Assembly (NCBI GenBank): GCA_014361295.1 | Contig: JACIVX010000001.1 | Coordinates: 62,001-126,000, forward strand | Reading direction: 5' to 3' | DNA: 64,000 bases | From: Methanomassiliicoccales archaeon | GTDB taxonomy: Archaea; Thermoplasmatota; Thermoplasmata; Methanomassiliicoccales; JACIVX01 | Part shown: positions 35,901 through 44,947 of the stretch, one piece after another | How positions within the stretch are numbered: position 1 is the first letter of the stretch | How the letters are laid out: the number at the start of each line of letters is the position of its first letter | Notes under the pieces: generated by a model | Database searches by the model: none | Seen by the model: only the letters and a program-made list of their open reading frames with translations | What the model was told of the DNA's origin: nothing | Made by a program: the position numbers and the translations under genes

Positions 35901-37422
35901 GTCGCTCGACATCGCAGTATGTCGTGCTGATGGTACAGTTCAAATATATAAAAACAGCGATGGTGCTGGCGTTACCTGGACCCGCTATTCAAGAACGGGA
36001 ACTGCTACCGATGTCGTTGATTACGCCGATTCGGACATTCATATCTTCGGAATTCAGACCGGTCAACCAACTGGAACATATCTGGATACGCAAAATGCGT
36101 ACTATGATCCAGGCGTCTTCGAGAGAATTATCGAGCAATGGGTCTACAGGTATCAGGAGAGCACGCCAGCTGCAAGAGATGCCATAAAGGATACGACGAA
36201 TGAAACAGATGCAACGCAGTTGCGTCCAAACGACAATCAATACTATACAGTTATTTATGGCCAGACTGCCTACATAAAATCCTGGGATCCAACTGGACTG
36301 ATTGGTGACGTACCGATCGATCGACTCATTTTCAAGGTCAGGTATAAGACATATCGGTACGATGGGACAGATTACATAAAATGGGGTCTGGGCACGGGCG
36401 ATCCCACGAATAATATGATGCAAATCAGGAATTCGGAGGGGGAATGGATCGAGGATGAGTTCAATTTGACCGGTTCAATCCAGTTGGCAAGTACCTTAAT
36501 CAATCTGAAAGTAAGTTTCACAAATACTTATTTCCTCAATGAGCCTTCGGTCATCGACTTTGATTACTGGATACTTAATGTAACATGGAAAACTGGGGAT
36601 AAGTTGGATCATCGCTGGACGATAGAGGTAACACCCGGCACTTCCCACACATTCCAGTTGTATGCGAGTAAATCCTCCGCAGAAGATGATTTTCAATTCT
36701 ATTATTCGACTGACAATATAACATTTACTGCTATGACATCGGCAAAAGTGACATCAACATCACCAACTCTATATACTTTTACACTGCCGGCGGGAATCTC
36801 AGGAAAGCTCTATATTAAAGTGGAAGACACAAATAGAGCTTCTACAGTAACATCGCTTGATTATGTCGACATTTATCAGATGTCAGTAAGAACGACGGCT
36901 GCAGGAGGTCTGGTTGGAAGCACCGCCAAAGCACTTGCGATCGCTGACATGAACAACGATGGCTCAAATGATCTCATCGTCGTCGGAGAATCGAGTAAGA
37001 AAGGAAGGCTCTGGGTCGGACTGAATAATGAGGGAAATATTCTTCCGTACTTGGTTCAGGTAATCCCAGATAATTCCGATCTCGCGGGATGCGTCGGCGC
37101 GGATGCAGGTTTCTTCGTAGGAGGCAACAGTCTGAAGGATATCGCGCTGGCAACGGGTTCGAAGGTCTATTTCATTGAACAGACCACATTGGGAACATAC
37201 GCGATGAGCAGTCTATCCTTCTCCATTTCCACAATCACTGTGATGGCAGCTGGAGATGTCGACGGCAATGGGAGAACGGATATACTGGTCGGAACTTCAG
37301 ATGGTCGGATCATCCTCTATATGAATTATCTCGGTTTGACGACAGGTTGGCAGTCCTATCTCGTCGATTCGCGGGGTTGTCCGATCAATGATATTGGCTT
37401 AGGTAAACTGCAGAATGCGTGA
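32941..37422 (+). CDS. Giant exported protein with pilin-type N-terminus and FG-GAP repeats
   Basis: A 1493-residue protein. Residues ~1-45 resemble archaeal pilins (basic RKLRKAKEAVSEIIAN, then ILVLAITVTLFSSIMWYVG). FG-GAP/VCBS-like units with Asp-rich calcium loops occur at ~870 (GDMNNDGKNDIVAVV), ~940 (GNLDFDNDLDIILGF), ~1340 (ADMNNDGSNDLIVVG) and ~1440 (GDVDGNGRTDILVG), suggesting a beta-propeller. Two related beta-sandwich segments end in FDYWWLEVTY (~465) and FDYWILNVTW (~1215); the second interrupts the propeller. No C-terminal anchor is seen. The start at 32941 follows GGAGGATCGGAGGGA; GTG at 32917 is less likely. Confidence 0.85.
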   Translation: MSRVFRKLRKAKEAVSEIIANILVLAITVTLFSSIMWYVGTMPAPTEQVYGDFDATLSFVNGGTSIIEIVHKSGPTLKDYRTDIYLIVDEVPHTLHIRDGTINGTNSEEWRIGDIWKFDATAHGISITPSSSVTIMIVDPTVNSLIWSTRLLGAEGRNPPVIMNKWVGIKIGSIWTATSTVLQTQQIKVFAKVTDVDGDLSAVYADLSCLGISDDMGFGVGIYKMIDSNGDGTFSTEMDIGVPVLNNTGERAINVIAEDTGGRRTISVLLVTIQSYTTGPPTILYAAIEPSSSILGSTFTVRCYITDPNDNLNKSSVVVANEDNYETLGTVNTSHLSPSTAEGVAAPGITKLRSDDGDFLSVPAGGYANVTAWSLPFPDDITGKTFQTAVLKVRYYTGNNFNGTNILLNVDGSGKGLPILRWTTPITRVFNLMAMGYDTVDELKNVRVTFHNEGNDTVYFDYWWLEVTYSNTTLTAFQRLVEDPYNPGYFTGYGVARSDILEAASRTYYYRISASDETGNEVSVRISHTVITSEILMGGGYGKGEPPGNLNYSALQGFNIFELSEWKVKNYSATPRTIFSQSEDAVVVVASKYLVNTDNENTLLVIDPTTKVVVSAVSSPNVVFQRYDYNSGYYVYNATIDCAKLQNNKKYMVQVQLRDTWVPNNIFFATQLITIGSADYPVFMTFKDSSYSIPCTEFTTYDLSNNIIYVEIRNRYGGDWFQYGGDVEIRDFFWNAQIKRVPPLSGWNGPVSTVTKVDTNVYRFAINLANATEGTPWIPGENAYVLRYDMFKAGNETYVLSKVITITAPKYKLDFVAGIDLQTSGPSWSQKYTMFFYKNDNHWSPPDMLEGVNEAKKPIYISILVRTGDMNNDGKNDIVAVVAEYNSSINKLETYWLFLYMNDGYWTRYTIADLGTSATPTVLELGNLDFDNDLDIILGFSNGKVCFYRNDGIWSYKAVDTSLTSSVADLKVGDLDWAFTPGNDPQRSLDIAVCRADGTVQIYKNSDGAGVTWTRYSRTGTATDVVDYADSDIHIFGIQTGQPTGTYLDTQNAYYDPGVFERIIEQWVYRYQESTPAARDAIKDTTNETDATQLRPNDNQYYTVIYGQTAYIKSWDPTGLIGDVPIDRLIFKVRYKTYRYDGTDYIKWGLGTGDPTNNMMQIRNSEGEWIEDEFNLTGSIQLASTLINLKVSFTNTYFLNEPSVIDFDYWILNVTWKTGDKLDHRWTIEVTPGTSHTFQLYASKSSAEDDFQFYYSTDNITFTAMTSAKVTSTSPTLYTFTLPAGISGKLYIKVEDTNRASTVTSLDYVDIYQMSVRTTAAGGLVGSTAKALAIADMNNDGSNDLIVVGESSKKGRLWVGLNNEGNILPYLVQVIPDNSDLAGCVGADAGFFVGGNSLKDIALATGSKVYFIEQTTLGTYAMSSLSFSISTITVMAAGDVDGNGRTDILVGTSDGRIILYMNYLGLTTGWQSYLVDSRGCPINDIGLGKLQNA

Positions 37423-37440
37423 TCGAGCACGCATTTTTTT
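37416..37440 (+). terminator. Hairpin/T-tract terminator of the giant surface gene
   Basis: TGCGTG (37416-37421) pairs with CACGCA (37428-37433) around a 6-nt loop, followed by seven T. The stem overlaps the TGA stop codon, so the gene ends right at its terminator. This is the clearest terminator in the window. Confidence 0.75.
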
Positions 37441-37528
37441 GTTTATTCATTATTTTTTGATAATTCGTACCGCTAGTGATCGGTTTAAACCAACTCAATC
37501 AATTCTTTTCATTCAACATTATTCCATT

Positions 37529-37864
37529 TCACTTCTTAATCGACTTGTGTAGAGTCAACAGAAAAACGAAATCCTCAACGGCGTCGATCGCATGTTTCAA
37601 TTCAGCTGGCATGTATATCCATGTGTTTGGCACTGCTTCGTACTTTTTCTCTTCGAGGATAATCATCGCCTTCCCCCTTATCACATGAATAGAAGCCGGC
37701 ATGCTCGCCGTGTGCTCAGACAGGCTCTGCCCCTTCGCCATGCAAAAGAGAACCATTTTCAAGTCTGGCCTGTCAAGAAACGTCTTGCTCACGATGCCTT
37801 CCTTCGCAAATTCGATCATTGTTTCAAGATTGGTGACAAATGCATTCTCGATTCTCTCGGCCAT
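37529..37864 (-). CDS. Cupin-domain protein
   Basis: A 111-residue single-domain cupin. Motif 1 is AKGQSLSEHTASMPASIHVIRG (about 43-64, with only one of the two usual His), and motif 2 is PAELKHAIDAVEDF with one His. Half of the usual metal-ligand set is altered, so binding of a small molecule rather than oxygenase chemistry is likely. It is divergent from the second ZIP gene with a 123-bp gap. The function is unknown. Confidence 0.75.
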   Translation of the reverse strand: MAERIENAFVTNLETMIEFAKEGIVSKTFLDRPDLKMVLFCMAKGQSLSEHTASMPASIHVIRGKAMIILEEKKYEAVPNTWIYMPAELKHAIDAVEDFVFLLTLHKSIKK

Positions 37865-37987
37865 TTTGATCGCTGTTCAAAAGGATGTCACGGGTGTTAA
37901 TCATTTCGCAGTACCAATTCGGTCTTATACGGAAAACATTTATGTTGAGGTCACCGCGTTACACCGTCATCCTCATAGGCGATCATT

Positions 37988-38731
37988 ATGGATTCCCTTC
38001 TTGTCCTGCTCATTTACTCGGTTGCAATCATTGTTGCAGCACTCGTCGGGGGCTTTCTTCCACTCATCAGAAATTGGACTTCTCTGCAGCTCCATCTCTT
38101 CACAGCTCTCAGTGCTGGAGTGTTCATTGGAGCGGCGTTCTTACACATGATTCCAGATGCGATGGAAATGACAAGCACGCACAGCGCGCTTCTTTTCGTT
38201 CTGATCGGTTTCATCTTCATTCTCTTCGCCGAGCGGGTTATTATGCACAGCCATGCAAAGGAATGCGTCGAGGAATGTGAACACGAACATATGCTCACTG
38301 GATTGACCGCCTTTTTCGGCCTCGTGATCCATTCTCTTGTCGCTGGCATCGGCCTCGGCGTCGCGGTTCTCGTCGAACCAGCTTTGGGTGTCATTGTTTT
38401 TGCTGCGATCATGGCCCACGAGAGCATTGAGCTCTTTTCTTTATCAACGGTCTTCAAGCTCGCTCGATTCGAAAACAAGAAAATCCTCGCATATGTGATT
38501 CCTTTATCACTGATGAAACCGGCGGGTGCATGGATTGCGATCCTCGCCTTCGAGATCGTGGCAAGAATCCAGCTCGGCATCCCGCTCGCGCTTGCAGCCG
38601 GCACATTTCTTTACGTGGGTATTTGCGATTTACTTCCGGAGGCCTTTCACGAAGAAAAGAAGCGGTATTCGGGATTCATTCTTGTGCTCATCGGTATCGT
38701 CATCATGTACGCACTCGGACTTTTCATTTGA
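37988..38731 (+). CDS. Divergent ZIP-family metal transporter
   Basis: A 247-residue membrane protein with about 8 helices. FLHMIPDAMEM (TM2), GLVIHSLVAGIGLG (TM4) and IMAHESIELFSLS (TM5) align with ZIP motifs. However, the canonical HN..DG is HS..AG and HE.P.E is HESIE, so two metal ligands differ from the ZIP protein at 8.3 kb. The intracellular loop has HSHAKECVEECEHEHM, a His/Cys-rich metal-binding segment. It may move a different metal or work in a different direction. Confidence 0.85.
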   Translation: MDSLLVLLIYSVAIIVAALVGGFLPLIRNWTSLQLHLFTALSAGVFIGAAFLHMIPDAMEMTSTHSALLFVLIGFIFILFAERVIMHSHAKECVEECEHEHMLTGLTAFFGLVIHSLVAGIGLGVAVLVEPALGVIVFAAIMAHESIELFSLSTVFKLARFENKKILAYVIPLSLMKPAGAWIAILAFEIVARIQLGIPLALAAGTFLYVGICDLLPEAFHEEKKRYSGFILVLIGIVIMYALGLFI

Positions 38732-38783
38732 ACTTCGTTTCGATCAATTTTAACGAAGATTTTCAAAATTGGATTCCCGTACT

Positions 38784-39056
38784 TCAGATGTAATCCTTAA
38801 GTTCTTTGATGTCGACACTCAATTGGACGACGTCTCCCACGACGCTGACGATATCGGTTTTCAGGGTGATTTTCGGGGCCTTTAAAACGGATTTTTTGAT
38901 CTTGAGATCTTCGATGACTTCCTTGAAGACCTCGACAACCAGTGTCAACACCGTCCACGTTTTCGTGTCAACATTCGCGCCTATCAGTGTTCCGATCTTC
39001 TTCCCATCCTTTGTGATCACGTCCTTTCTTTCTGTTACATTCAATTCAAGAACCAT
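38784..39056 (-). CDS. PRC-barrel domain protein
   Basis: A 90-residue PRC-barrel protein. The pattern is ERKDVITKDGKKIGTLIGANVD, a middle helix (VVEVFKEVIEDLKIKKS), then IVSVVGDVVQLSVDIKEL. Small stand-alone PRC-barrel proteins are frequent in archaea and are thought to act as RNA-processing or cell-division adaptors (the CdpB type). The exact role is not clear here. GGGGGTAAC stands just before the ATG as a ribosome site. Confidence 0.85.
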   Translation of the reverse strand: MVLELNVTERKDVITKDGKKIGTLIGANVDTKTWTVLTLVVEVFKEVIEDLKIKKSVLKAPKITLKTDIVSVVGDVVQLSVDIKELKDYI

Positions 39057-39122
39057 GTTACCCCCTTGAAAGATTCAATTCGAGTCAAATCACTTAATCA
39101 TTTCGAATTTCAATCGACTAGC

Positions 39123-40550
39123 TCATTCTCTTACAAGTCTGAAGAGAATGTCTCTGTCTCCTTTGTCAAATGTGCCGATCATGAGTCCAACGGCGATGTA
39201 AAAAACTGTACCAGCAACAATCGTAAGAATGGCATTAAGATAACTTTTCACAATAATCAGGAAAATCGCAAGAGCAACCGAAGCGACAATCGTCTTCAAT
39301 CCAATGTCTATATAATCGACCGAAAAGAGGCGTGATGTCATGAAGCGTAAATTCATGAACCCCATTACAACATTTGCAAGCAAGAACGCTGCCGCACCGC
39401 CTGCAGGTCCGTAAAGGGGGATAAGGATTCCACAAACGCCGATATTCACCACCGTCGCCGCGACAACGGAATAAGCGTTGAGACGCATTAGATTCGCAGA
39501 GGCAAGCACATTCGCGATGTTCCCGCAGAAATACTTAACCGCGACGACGAGGATGAGAATCTGAAACGGCAGGATCGCAGGTGCGAAATTCTCACCGTAA
39601 AGAAATGTGACAACTTCTCCCCCGACAATGACGCCACCGATCGTGATCGGAAGGCCGAAGAAAAACAGGAATTTCATCGCCTTTTGCTGAATCATCTTCA
39701 GCTTTTCAATCGATTGCTCGTAAGTCTGAGAGGTCAATGGCATAATCGCGCCGAGGAAAAAGGTGTGAAGAAGACTGAGCGGGATGGCGAGGTTATATGC
39801 AACGCCGTAATAAGCTGCGGCGATATTGCCTCCCCATATTTGTACGAGGACAGTGTTAATTGTATAAAGCAATGTGAGGAGAACGCTCGAAGTCGCGAAG
39901 TGTGTCGCGCGTTTAAACTGCGCTTTCGCATCGCTGATCGAAAACTTCCATATCGGCCGTGTGATTGACTTTGAGAAGATCAGATATGCGATCAAGAAGC
40001 TGAGGATGCTGCCTGCGAAGATGACGAGGATGATTTCTGTAAGACCAAATCCCGAGAAGAGCATCGCGAGGACGATTGTAACTGTAAAAGAGCGCTCGAT
40101 GATTTGAACGAGAAGATTCAAATGCATGCACTCGAAGGCATTGAACATTCCAAAAAAGACGGCCGTCAGGTTGCCGAAGAAACTCGTCATCGCAACGACC
40201 ATGATGACGAAAGCAGTCTCTTTTGGATAAGAGGTGATCAAGACCGCTGAAAATGAAATCAATAGGCAGATGAAGCCGAGTAAAGATCTGAGAAGCAGCG
40301 TTGTCGGCATGTATCGCGATGCGATCGACTTGTTTTTCGAAACCTCAACAACCAAAAGACCATTGAGCCCGAAATCGGCGATGACGAAGATCAGGCCAGC
40401 AAATGCGAACGCGAAGACATATGCGCCGTATTTCTCCTCGCCAAGAAATCGCGCGAGGAAGATTGAAAGAATTAAAGTGATGATCTGGCTGAATATATAA
40501 GCAGCGGCCAGGGAAAGCGTATTCCTCGCAATTCTCTTAACAACATTCAT
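39123..40550 (-). CDS. Polysaccharide/oligosaccharide flippase (Wzx/RfbX-like)
   Basis: A 475-residue membrane protein with 12-14 helices of the MATE-like polysaccharide export family. NTLSLAAAYIFSQIITLIL opens it, FLGEEKYGAYVFAFAFAGL follows, and loops such as LMRLNAYSVVAATVVNIG are typical. It would flip lipid-linked glycans across the membrane for surface glycans or S-layer glycosylation. The frame is open 19 codons further, but MNVVKRIARNTLSL at 40550 is the family start. The UDP-xylose-synthase-like gene 88 bp upstream shares the strand and probably the pathway. Confidence 0.88.
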   Translation of the reverse strand: MNVVKRIARNTLSLAAAYIFSQIITLILSIFLARFLGEEKYGAYVFAFAFAGLIFVIADFGLNGLLVVEVSKNKSIASRYMPTTLLLRSLLGFICLLISFSAVLITSYPKETAFVIMVVAMTSFFGNLTAVFFGMFNAFECMHLNLLVQIIERSFTVTIVLAMLFSGFGLTEIILVIFAGSILSFLIAYLIFSKSITRPIWKFSISDAKAQFKRATHFATSSVLLTLLYTINTVLVQIWGGNIAAAYYGVAYNLAIPLSLLHTFFLGAIMPLTSQTYEQSIEKLKMIQQKAMKFLFFFGLPITIGGVIVGGEVVTFLYGENFAPAILPFQILILVVAVKYFCGNIANVLASANLMRLNAYSVVAATVVNIGVCGILIPLYGPAGGAAAFLLANVVMGFMNLRFMTSRLFSVDYIDIGLKTIVASVALAIFLIIVKSYLNAILTIVAGTVFYIAVGLMIGTFDKGDRDILFRLVRE

Positions 40551-40637
40551 CTGACCATCTTTTTCTCGAGATTGCTCTCTAAATTGGCAAGACCGTTTAT
40601 AATCCATTGCTATGCGACGAACAGTGCGTCAATTCGT

Positions 40638-41567
40638 TCACAAATGTTTTTTGAAATATGCGATCGTTTTCTTCAATCCTGTTTCCAAATCGACTGTCGG
40701 TTTCCAGCCGAGCATTTTCATTGCGAGAGTGATATCTGGCCGTCTGCGTGCGGGATCGTCCCGCGGCAACGGCTTGAACGTGATTTTTGAAGAAGACTCT
40801 GTCAATTCAATGATCTTTTTGGCGAGATCGATAACAGATATCTCTTCAGGATTCCCCAAGTTAACTGGACCTGTGAAATTCTCTTTCTTCATGAGCCGAA
40901 TCAATCCCTCGATAAGGTCGGAAATGTAGCAGAATGACCTCGTCTGCGAGCCGTCTCCGTAAATTGTCAGATCATCCCCTTTCAACGCCTGCACAATGAA
41001 GTTCGAAACAACCCTTCCGTCGTTCTGAGCCATTCTGGGGCCATAGGTGTTAAAGATCCTTGCTATCTTGATCTCGATGCCTTCCTTTTCATGATAAGTG
41101 AATAAAATGCTCTCTGCAACTCGTTTCCCCTCATCGTAACAGCTTCTGGGTCCGATGGGATTAACATTTCCCCAGTAGTCTTCTTTCTGTGGATGAACAA
41201 GAGGATCGCCGTAGACTTCCGACGTCGAAGCCTGCAACACCATCGCTTTATGTTTCTTCGCCATTTCCATCAAATTGAAGATGCCGATTGTGTTGATTTT
41301 CAGCGTTTTCACGGGATCCGCTTGGTAGTGTACTGGTGAAGCCGGTGACGCCAGATTGATGATGATTTCTGCATTCACTTCAAAGGGTTCCAGAATATCA
41401 TGTTGTAACAGCTCGAATCTTTCCCTGCCGATCAAATGTCTAATGTTCTCCTTTCTCCCAGTGAGTAGATTGTCTACGCAGATGACATCGTATCCATCTT
41501 CTAAAAGTCGATCGCATAGGTGTGAGCCGATGAAACCAGCGCCGCCTGTGACGAGAACGCACGTCAT
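40638..41567 (-). CDS. UDP-glucuronate decarboxylase-like (UDP-xylose synthase) enzyme
   Basis: A 309-residue extended SDR enzyme. The NAD motif is [48 protein letters not shown] and [14 protein letters not shown] (catalytic Tyr-x-x-x-Lys) closely match UDP-xylose synthases. [17 protein letters not shown] is the C-terminal signature. It would supply a nucleotide sugar for surface glycans. The product assignment rests on motif likeness and is fairly firm at family level. Confidence 0.88.
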   Translation of the reverse strand: MTCVLVTGGAGFIGSHLCDRLLEDGYDVICVDNLLTGRKENIRHLIGRERFELLQHDILEPFEVNAEIIINLASPASPVHYQADPVKTLKINTIGIFNLMEMAKKHKAMVLQASTSEVYGDPLVHPQKEDYWGNVNPIGPRSCYDEGKRVAESILFTYHEKEGIEIKIARIFNTYGPRMAQNDGRVVSNFIVQALKGDDLTIYGDGSQTRSFCYISDLIEGLIRLMKKENFTGPVNLGNPEEISVIDLAKKIIELTESSSKITFKPLPRDDPARRRPDITLAMKMLGWKPTVDLETGLKKTIAYFKKHL

Positions 41568-41757
41568 GCAATTCGCTTATCGTGAAGCACCTGTATAATT
41601 CTATAGTATATTGGAATTGTGCGGTGCGATAGGAAAAAGGGTTAAAAAAAGTGAAAGGTTCAAAAACTCTTGCGGTCGATTTTGACGATCAATATCTATG
41701 GAAAGAAATCATCAATGCATCTATCGATTTTTGTCAATATAATAGGAATTTTGACAC

Positions 41758-41767
41758 CTTTATATTT
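41758..41767 (+). promoter_or_regulatory. TATA box of the epimerase gene
   Basis: CTTTATATTT is centred about 28 bp before GTG at 41790, where the conserved protein begins. This argues for a leaderless start there rather than at GTG 41772. Confidence 0.55.
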
Positions 41768-41789
41768 GTGAGTGTCTATAACAAATGAC

Positions 41790-42686
41790 GTGAATATCCT
41801 GGTGACAGGCGCGGCAGGACAGCTCGGTTCGTACCTGCTCGATGAACTCTCTTGCGATCATAGCGTCCGAGGGATTGATCTCAAATCGCCGAAAGTTGAG
41901 GCTCATTCCGATGTGATCTCTTTGATTGACATCAGGGATAGCGAGAGCGTGATGCGTGAATGCGAATGGGCTGATGTGGTTGTTCATGCGGCGGCACAGG
42001 TCAGTGTTGAAAAGAGTATTGAGGATCCATTGCTTGACGCGGAGATCAATATCATCGGCACGCTCAATTTGCTCAGATCCTCTTTTATTGCTGGTGTTGA
42101 TCTCTTCGTTTACATTTCAAGTGCTGCCGTTTATGGTGATCCTAAATATTTGCCTGTTGACGAAGCTCATCCAACAAATCCGAAATCGCCTTATGGAATC
42201 AGCAAGCTAGCAGGAGAGGAATACGTGAGATCGTTCGGGGAATGTCACGATCTCGACTATTTCATCATTAGACCTTTCAACTTCTACTCGCCGAGAGCGG
42301 ATCCACGAAGTCCTTATTCTGGTGTAATCACAAAATTTGTTCAAAGGATCAAGGCTGGCGAGCCGATCGTCATTGAGGGGGACGGCGAGCAGACAAGAGA
42401 TTTCATTCATGCGCTCGATGTCGCACGCATGATCAAACTCGCCATCGATTCGCCGGTCAGAAACCTTGTGTTGAACTGTGGCTCTGGAAGAGGCACCTCA
42501 ATCAACGAGCTCGCCGAGGTGCTCGCATCGATCTGCGGCGATGTGGAGGTCGTACGCGCGAAGTCGAGGGAGGGTGATATCAGGCATAGCGTCGCGGATA
42601 TCTCGCTCGCGAGAGATTTCCTCGGTTTCGAGCCAAGAATTTCTCTTTACGAGGGATTGAAAGCCTTCTTTGAAAACGGCGATTAA
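41790..42686 (+). CDS. NAD-dependent nucleotide-sugar epimerase
   Basis: A ~298-residue extended SDR enzyme. NILVTGAAGQLGSYLLDEL is the NAD-binding start, VHAAAQVSVEKSIEDP follows, ISSAAVYGDPKYLPVDE and PYGISKLAGEEY hold the Ser and Tyr-x-x-x-Lys catalytic residues, and FYSPRADPRSPYSGV lies near the substrate. It resembles UDP-glucose 4-epimerase-type enzymes. Divergent to the UDP-xylose synthase gene, it belongs to the same sugar block. The start GTG 41790 is chosen from the TATA spacing and the family N-terminus; GTG 41772 adds six residues. Confidence 0.85.
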   Translation: MNILVTGAAGQLGSYLLDELSCDHSVRGIDLKSPKVEAHSDVISLIDIRDSESVMRECEWADVVVHAAAQVSVEKSIEDPLLDAEINIIGTLNLLRSSFIAGVDLFVYISSAAVYGDPKYLPVDEAHPTNPKSPYGISKLAGEEYVRSFGECHDLDYFIIRPFNFYSPRADPRSPYSGVITKFVQRIKAGEPIVIEGDGEQTRDFIHALDVARMIKLAIDSPVRNLVLNCGSGRGTSINELAEVLASICGDVEVVRAKSREGDIRHSVADISLARDFLGFEPRISLYEGLKAFFENGD

Positions 42687-42772
42687 TGTTGTAAGCGCGG
42701 TCGAGTCATAGATTTTCGGTCATCTTTCTTTTGAGAAAGCGGTTTGTACATGGATTATCTGATTTTGAAAAA

Positions 42773-44728
42773 TCATGCAATTGGCAATTCGATGATGAAA
42801 CGCGCGCCTTTTGAATAATCGCCCTTGACTCGATCTTCGACCCAGACTCTTCCACCGTAGCGCTCGACGAGCCTGTGCACGATTGCAAGGCCGATGCCGG
42901 TGCCTTTCTTTGCCTTCTCGGTGTCAAGTGAGAAGTGTCGGTCAAAAATTTTCTCCTTAAATTCATCTGGGATTCCTGGACCTCGATCTTCAAACGCAAT
43001 TCTTGCGATTTTCTGTTCAGGATCAATTCTTAATTTAACTGAAACGGGCTGCTGATTGCTGTATTTCAGCGCATTTGTGATAATGTTAAGGAAAACATGT
43101 GGCAAGGCATCATCCGCAGTGACAAATATTTCGTTCACAGATCTCTCATCAAGCCCCTCAACAGTGATTCTTGCATCGGTGTACCTCTGCTTCGCAATCT
43201 CGATGCTTTTATCGAGTGCATTGAATAGATTCACTGGCTTCCTTTCTCGCTCTTTTTCCTCAATGGCACGAGCAAGTAGCCTCACGTTTTCGATGAATTC
43301 AATCATTCGGCGTATTGAAGACATCAGTTTTGAAGCGTACCGCTGCAGATCCTCCTCTCGCTCGTCAGAGATTCGCCTCTTGATAAGATCGTTGACGATT
43401 TCGCTGTATGCATTGATTGGCATCATAAAATTGACGATGTCATGAAGGACGATATCATCATATAACTTGATGGTCTCAAGCGATCGATAGAGGTCTTCAT
43501 ACAAGACCGCGTTTTCATAGGAATAACCAATGATGATCGAGAGCGATTCAAAGAAGCTTTTCTCTTCTGGAGTGAAATCCTTGCGATCCTCGGAGCAGAT
43601 GCAAAAGAAACCATTGATCTTCCTTCCCTTGATCGGGACAAACGCTGCAGAAGTGATGCCTTTCAACTTCTCACTGAATTTATTTTCCTCGCTTTGTGAA
43701 ACAAAAATGATGCGGTTGGTCTTGACGATTTCCTCCGCAATTTCTTCAGCTATCTTTTCGTCTGGAAGTATTTTTTTTCCATCGCAATCGCCTAGGCAAA
43801 GAATCTTCTGCGGTTTCATTTCTTTCGTGAAACAAAAAACCACTGCCCGATCAAAATTGAAAAAATCGATAACAATTTTGATCGAAGATGCTAGTGTTTC
43901 TCTTGAATTGAGAGAAGAAGATGCAGCGATACTTATGTCATTTAATCTCTTGAGTAATTCATTGTGTCTCCTAAGGCTTTTTTCAATCTCGAGCCTCGAG
44001 GTGATATCCTCTCCCAATGCAACAATTCCTAATATCTTTCCTTGCTCGTCGTAGAAACTGTTGAAGGTCCATAGGATGCATACCCTCTTTCCCTGCTTTG
44101 TCTCAATTTCCCATGATCTCTCAGCGACCTTTTCATTCTTAACTATGTGATTGATCAGTTCTCTGAATTCACCGCGGATCTCAGGCGGAACGAATCTATC
44201 TACGAAATCTGCGCCAACGACTTCCTCCATTCGATACCCGAGTATCACCTCAGCTCCGCGGTTGACCATTTTGATTTTTCCATTCGGATCCAACTCCATG
44301 ATGATTCCCGCTGCTGTTTCTATAATCGTTTCCAGTCGTTTCTTGCTAGACTTGAGTTGCTCTTTGAGTAATTCTATGAAAGTCATATCTCTTATGATTC
44401 CTTGAACAAGTACTCCACTGTTTTCTCTTTTAACAAGTTGGGCATAAATCTCGCATCGCCGTAATTCACCAGTTTTTGAAATAAAATCAACAAAATACCT
44501 CGGCTCGGCGACCTCCCCTCTTATCCTTTTTGAAAACTGGAGGTAAGAAAACCTGCGAGAATCTTGGGTCATGAGGTCAAAAATCGAAGTTCCGATAAGC
44601 TCCTTCTGCTTGTAGCCAATAATTTCCTGCGATGCCGGATTAATATAAAGTATCTTCCCAGTTTGATCAATAAGGTAAATGATATCTTTCGCGTTCTCGA
44701 CTATGTTCTTGAAATCAATCCGTTCCAT
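42773..44728 (-). CDS. PAS-PAS-GAF sensor histidine kinase
   Basis: A 651-residue soluble kinase. PAS (~8-120, IYLIDQTGKILYINPASQEI), PAS (~130-250), GAF (~265-415), His-box LHDIVNFMMPINAYSEIVNDL (~430-450, given here only as region), then an HATPase domain with NIITNALKYSN, FEDRGPGIPDEF and KKGTGIGLAIVHRLVERYGG. No receiver or DNA-binding domain is attached. The HDI..N type His-box matches that of the kinase at 1.8 kb. The signal is unknown. The gene is followed by convergent sugar epimerase and preceded by a winged-helix gene on the same strand, 219 bp away. Confidence 0.88.
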   Translation of the reverse strand: MERIDFKNIVENAKDIIYLIDQTGKILYINPASQEIIGYKQKELIGTSIFDLMTQDSRRFSYLQFSKRIRGEVAEPRYFVDFISKTGELRRCEIYAQLVKRENSGVLVQGIIRDMTFIELLKEQLKSSKKRLETIIETAAGIIMELDPNGKIKMVNRGAEVILGYRMEEVVGADFVDRFVPPEIRGEFRELINHIVKNEKVAERSWEIETKQGKRVCILWTFNSFYDEQGKILGIVALGEDITSRLEIEKSLRRHNELLKRLNDISIAASSSLNSRETLASSIKIVIDFFNFDRAVVFCFTKEMKPQKILCLGDCDGKKILPDEKIAEEIAEEIVKTNRIIFVSQSEENKFSEKLKGITSAAFVPIKGRKINGFFCICSEDRKDFTPEEKSFFESLSIIIGYSYENAVLYEDLYRSLETIKLYDDIVLHDIVNFMMPINAYSEIVNDLIKRRISDEREEDLQRYASKLMSSIRRMIEFIENVRLLARAIEEKERERKPVNLFNALDKSIEIAKQRYTDARITVEGLDERSVNEIFVTADDALPHVFLNIITNALKYSNQQPVSVKLRIDPEQKIARIAFEDRGPGIPDEFKEKIFDRHFSLDTEKAKKGTGIGLAIVHRLVERYGGRVWVEDRVKGDYSKGARFIIELPIA

Positions 44729-44947
44729 CCGATTTCCTCCTACTCATTCTTACACTTGAATAAGAATCTTTCCGAGTTTAGATTCATTTTTTTCCCAATT
44801 CATATTTGATCCCACACCTTGGAATTCTTTGCTAAAGCTCGTCATTGAGGATCAGTGTGATTATTTATCATCTGATCAAAGAAAGCTTATCAAAAAAAGA
44901 GAGGAAACGGTAACGAATATTCGCGAAAATCTCTGAGAATGTTTTCT

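Noticed and set aside
38014-38604. 196-residue open frame antisense to the second ZIP gene
   Set aside because: The ZIP frame has membrane segments and family motifs; the reverse has none.
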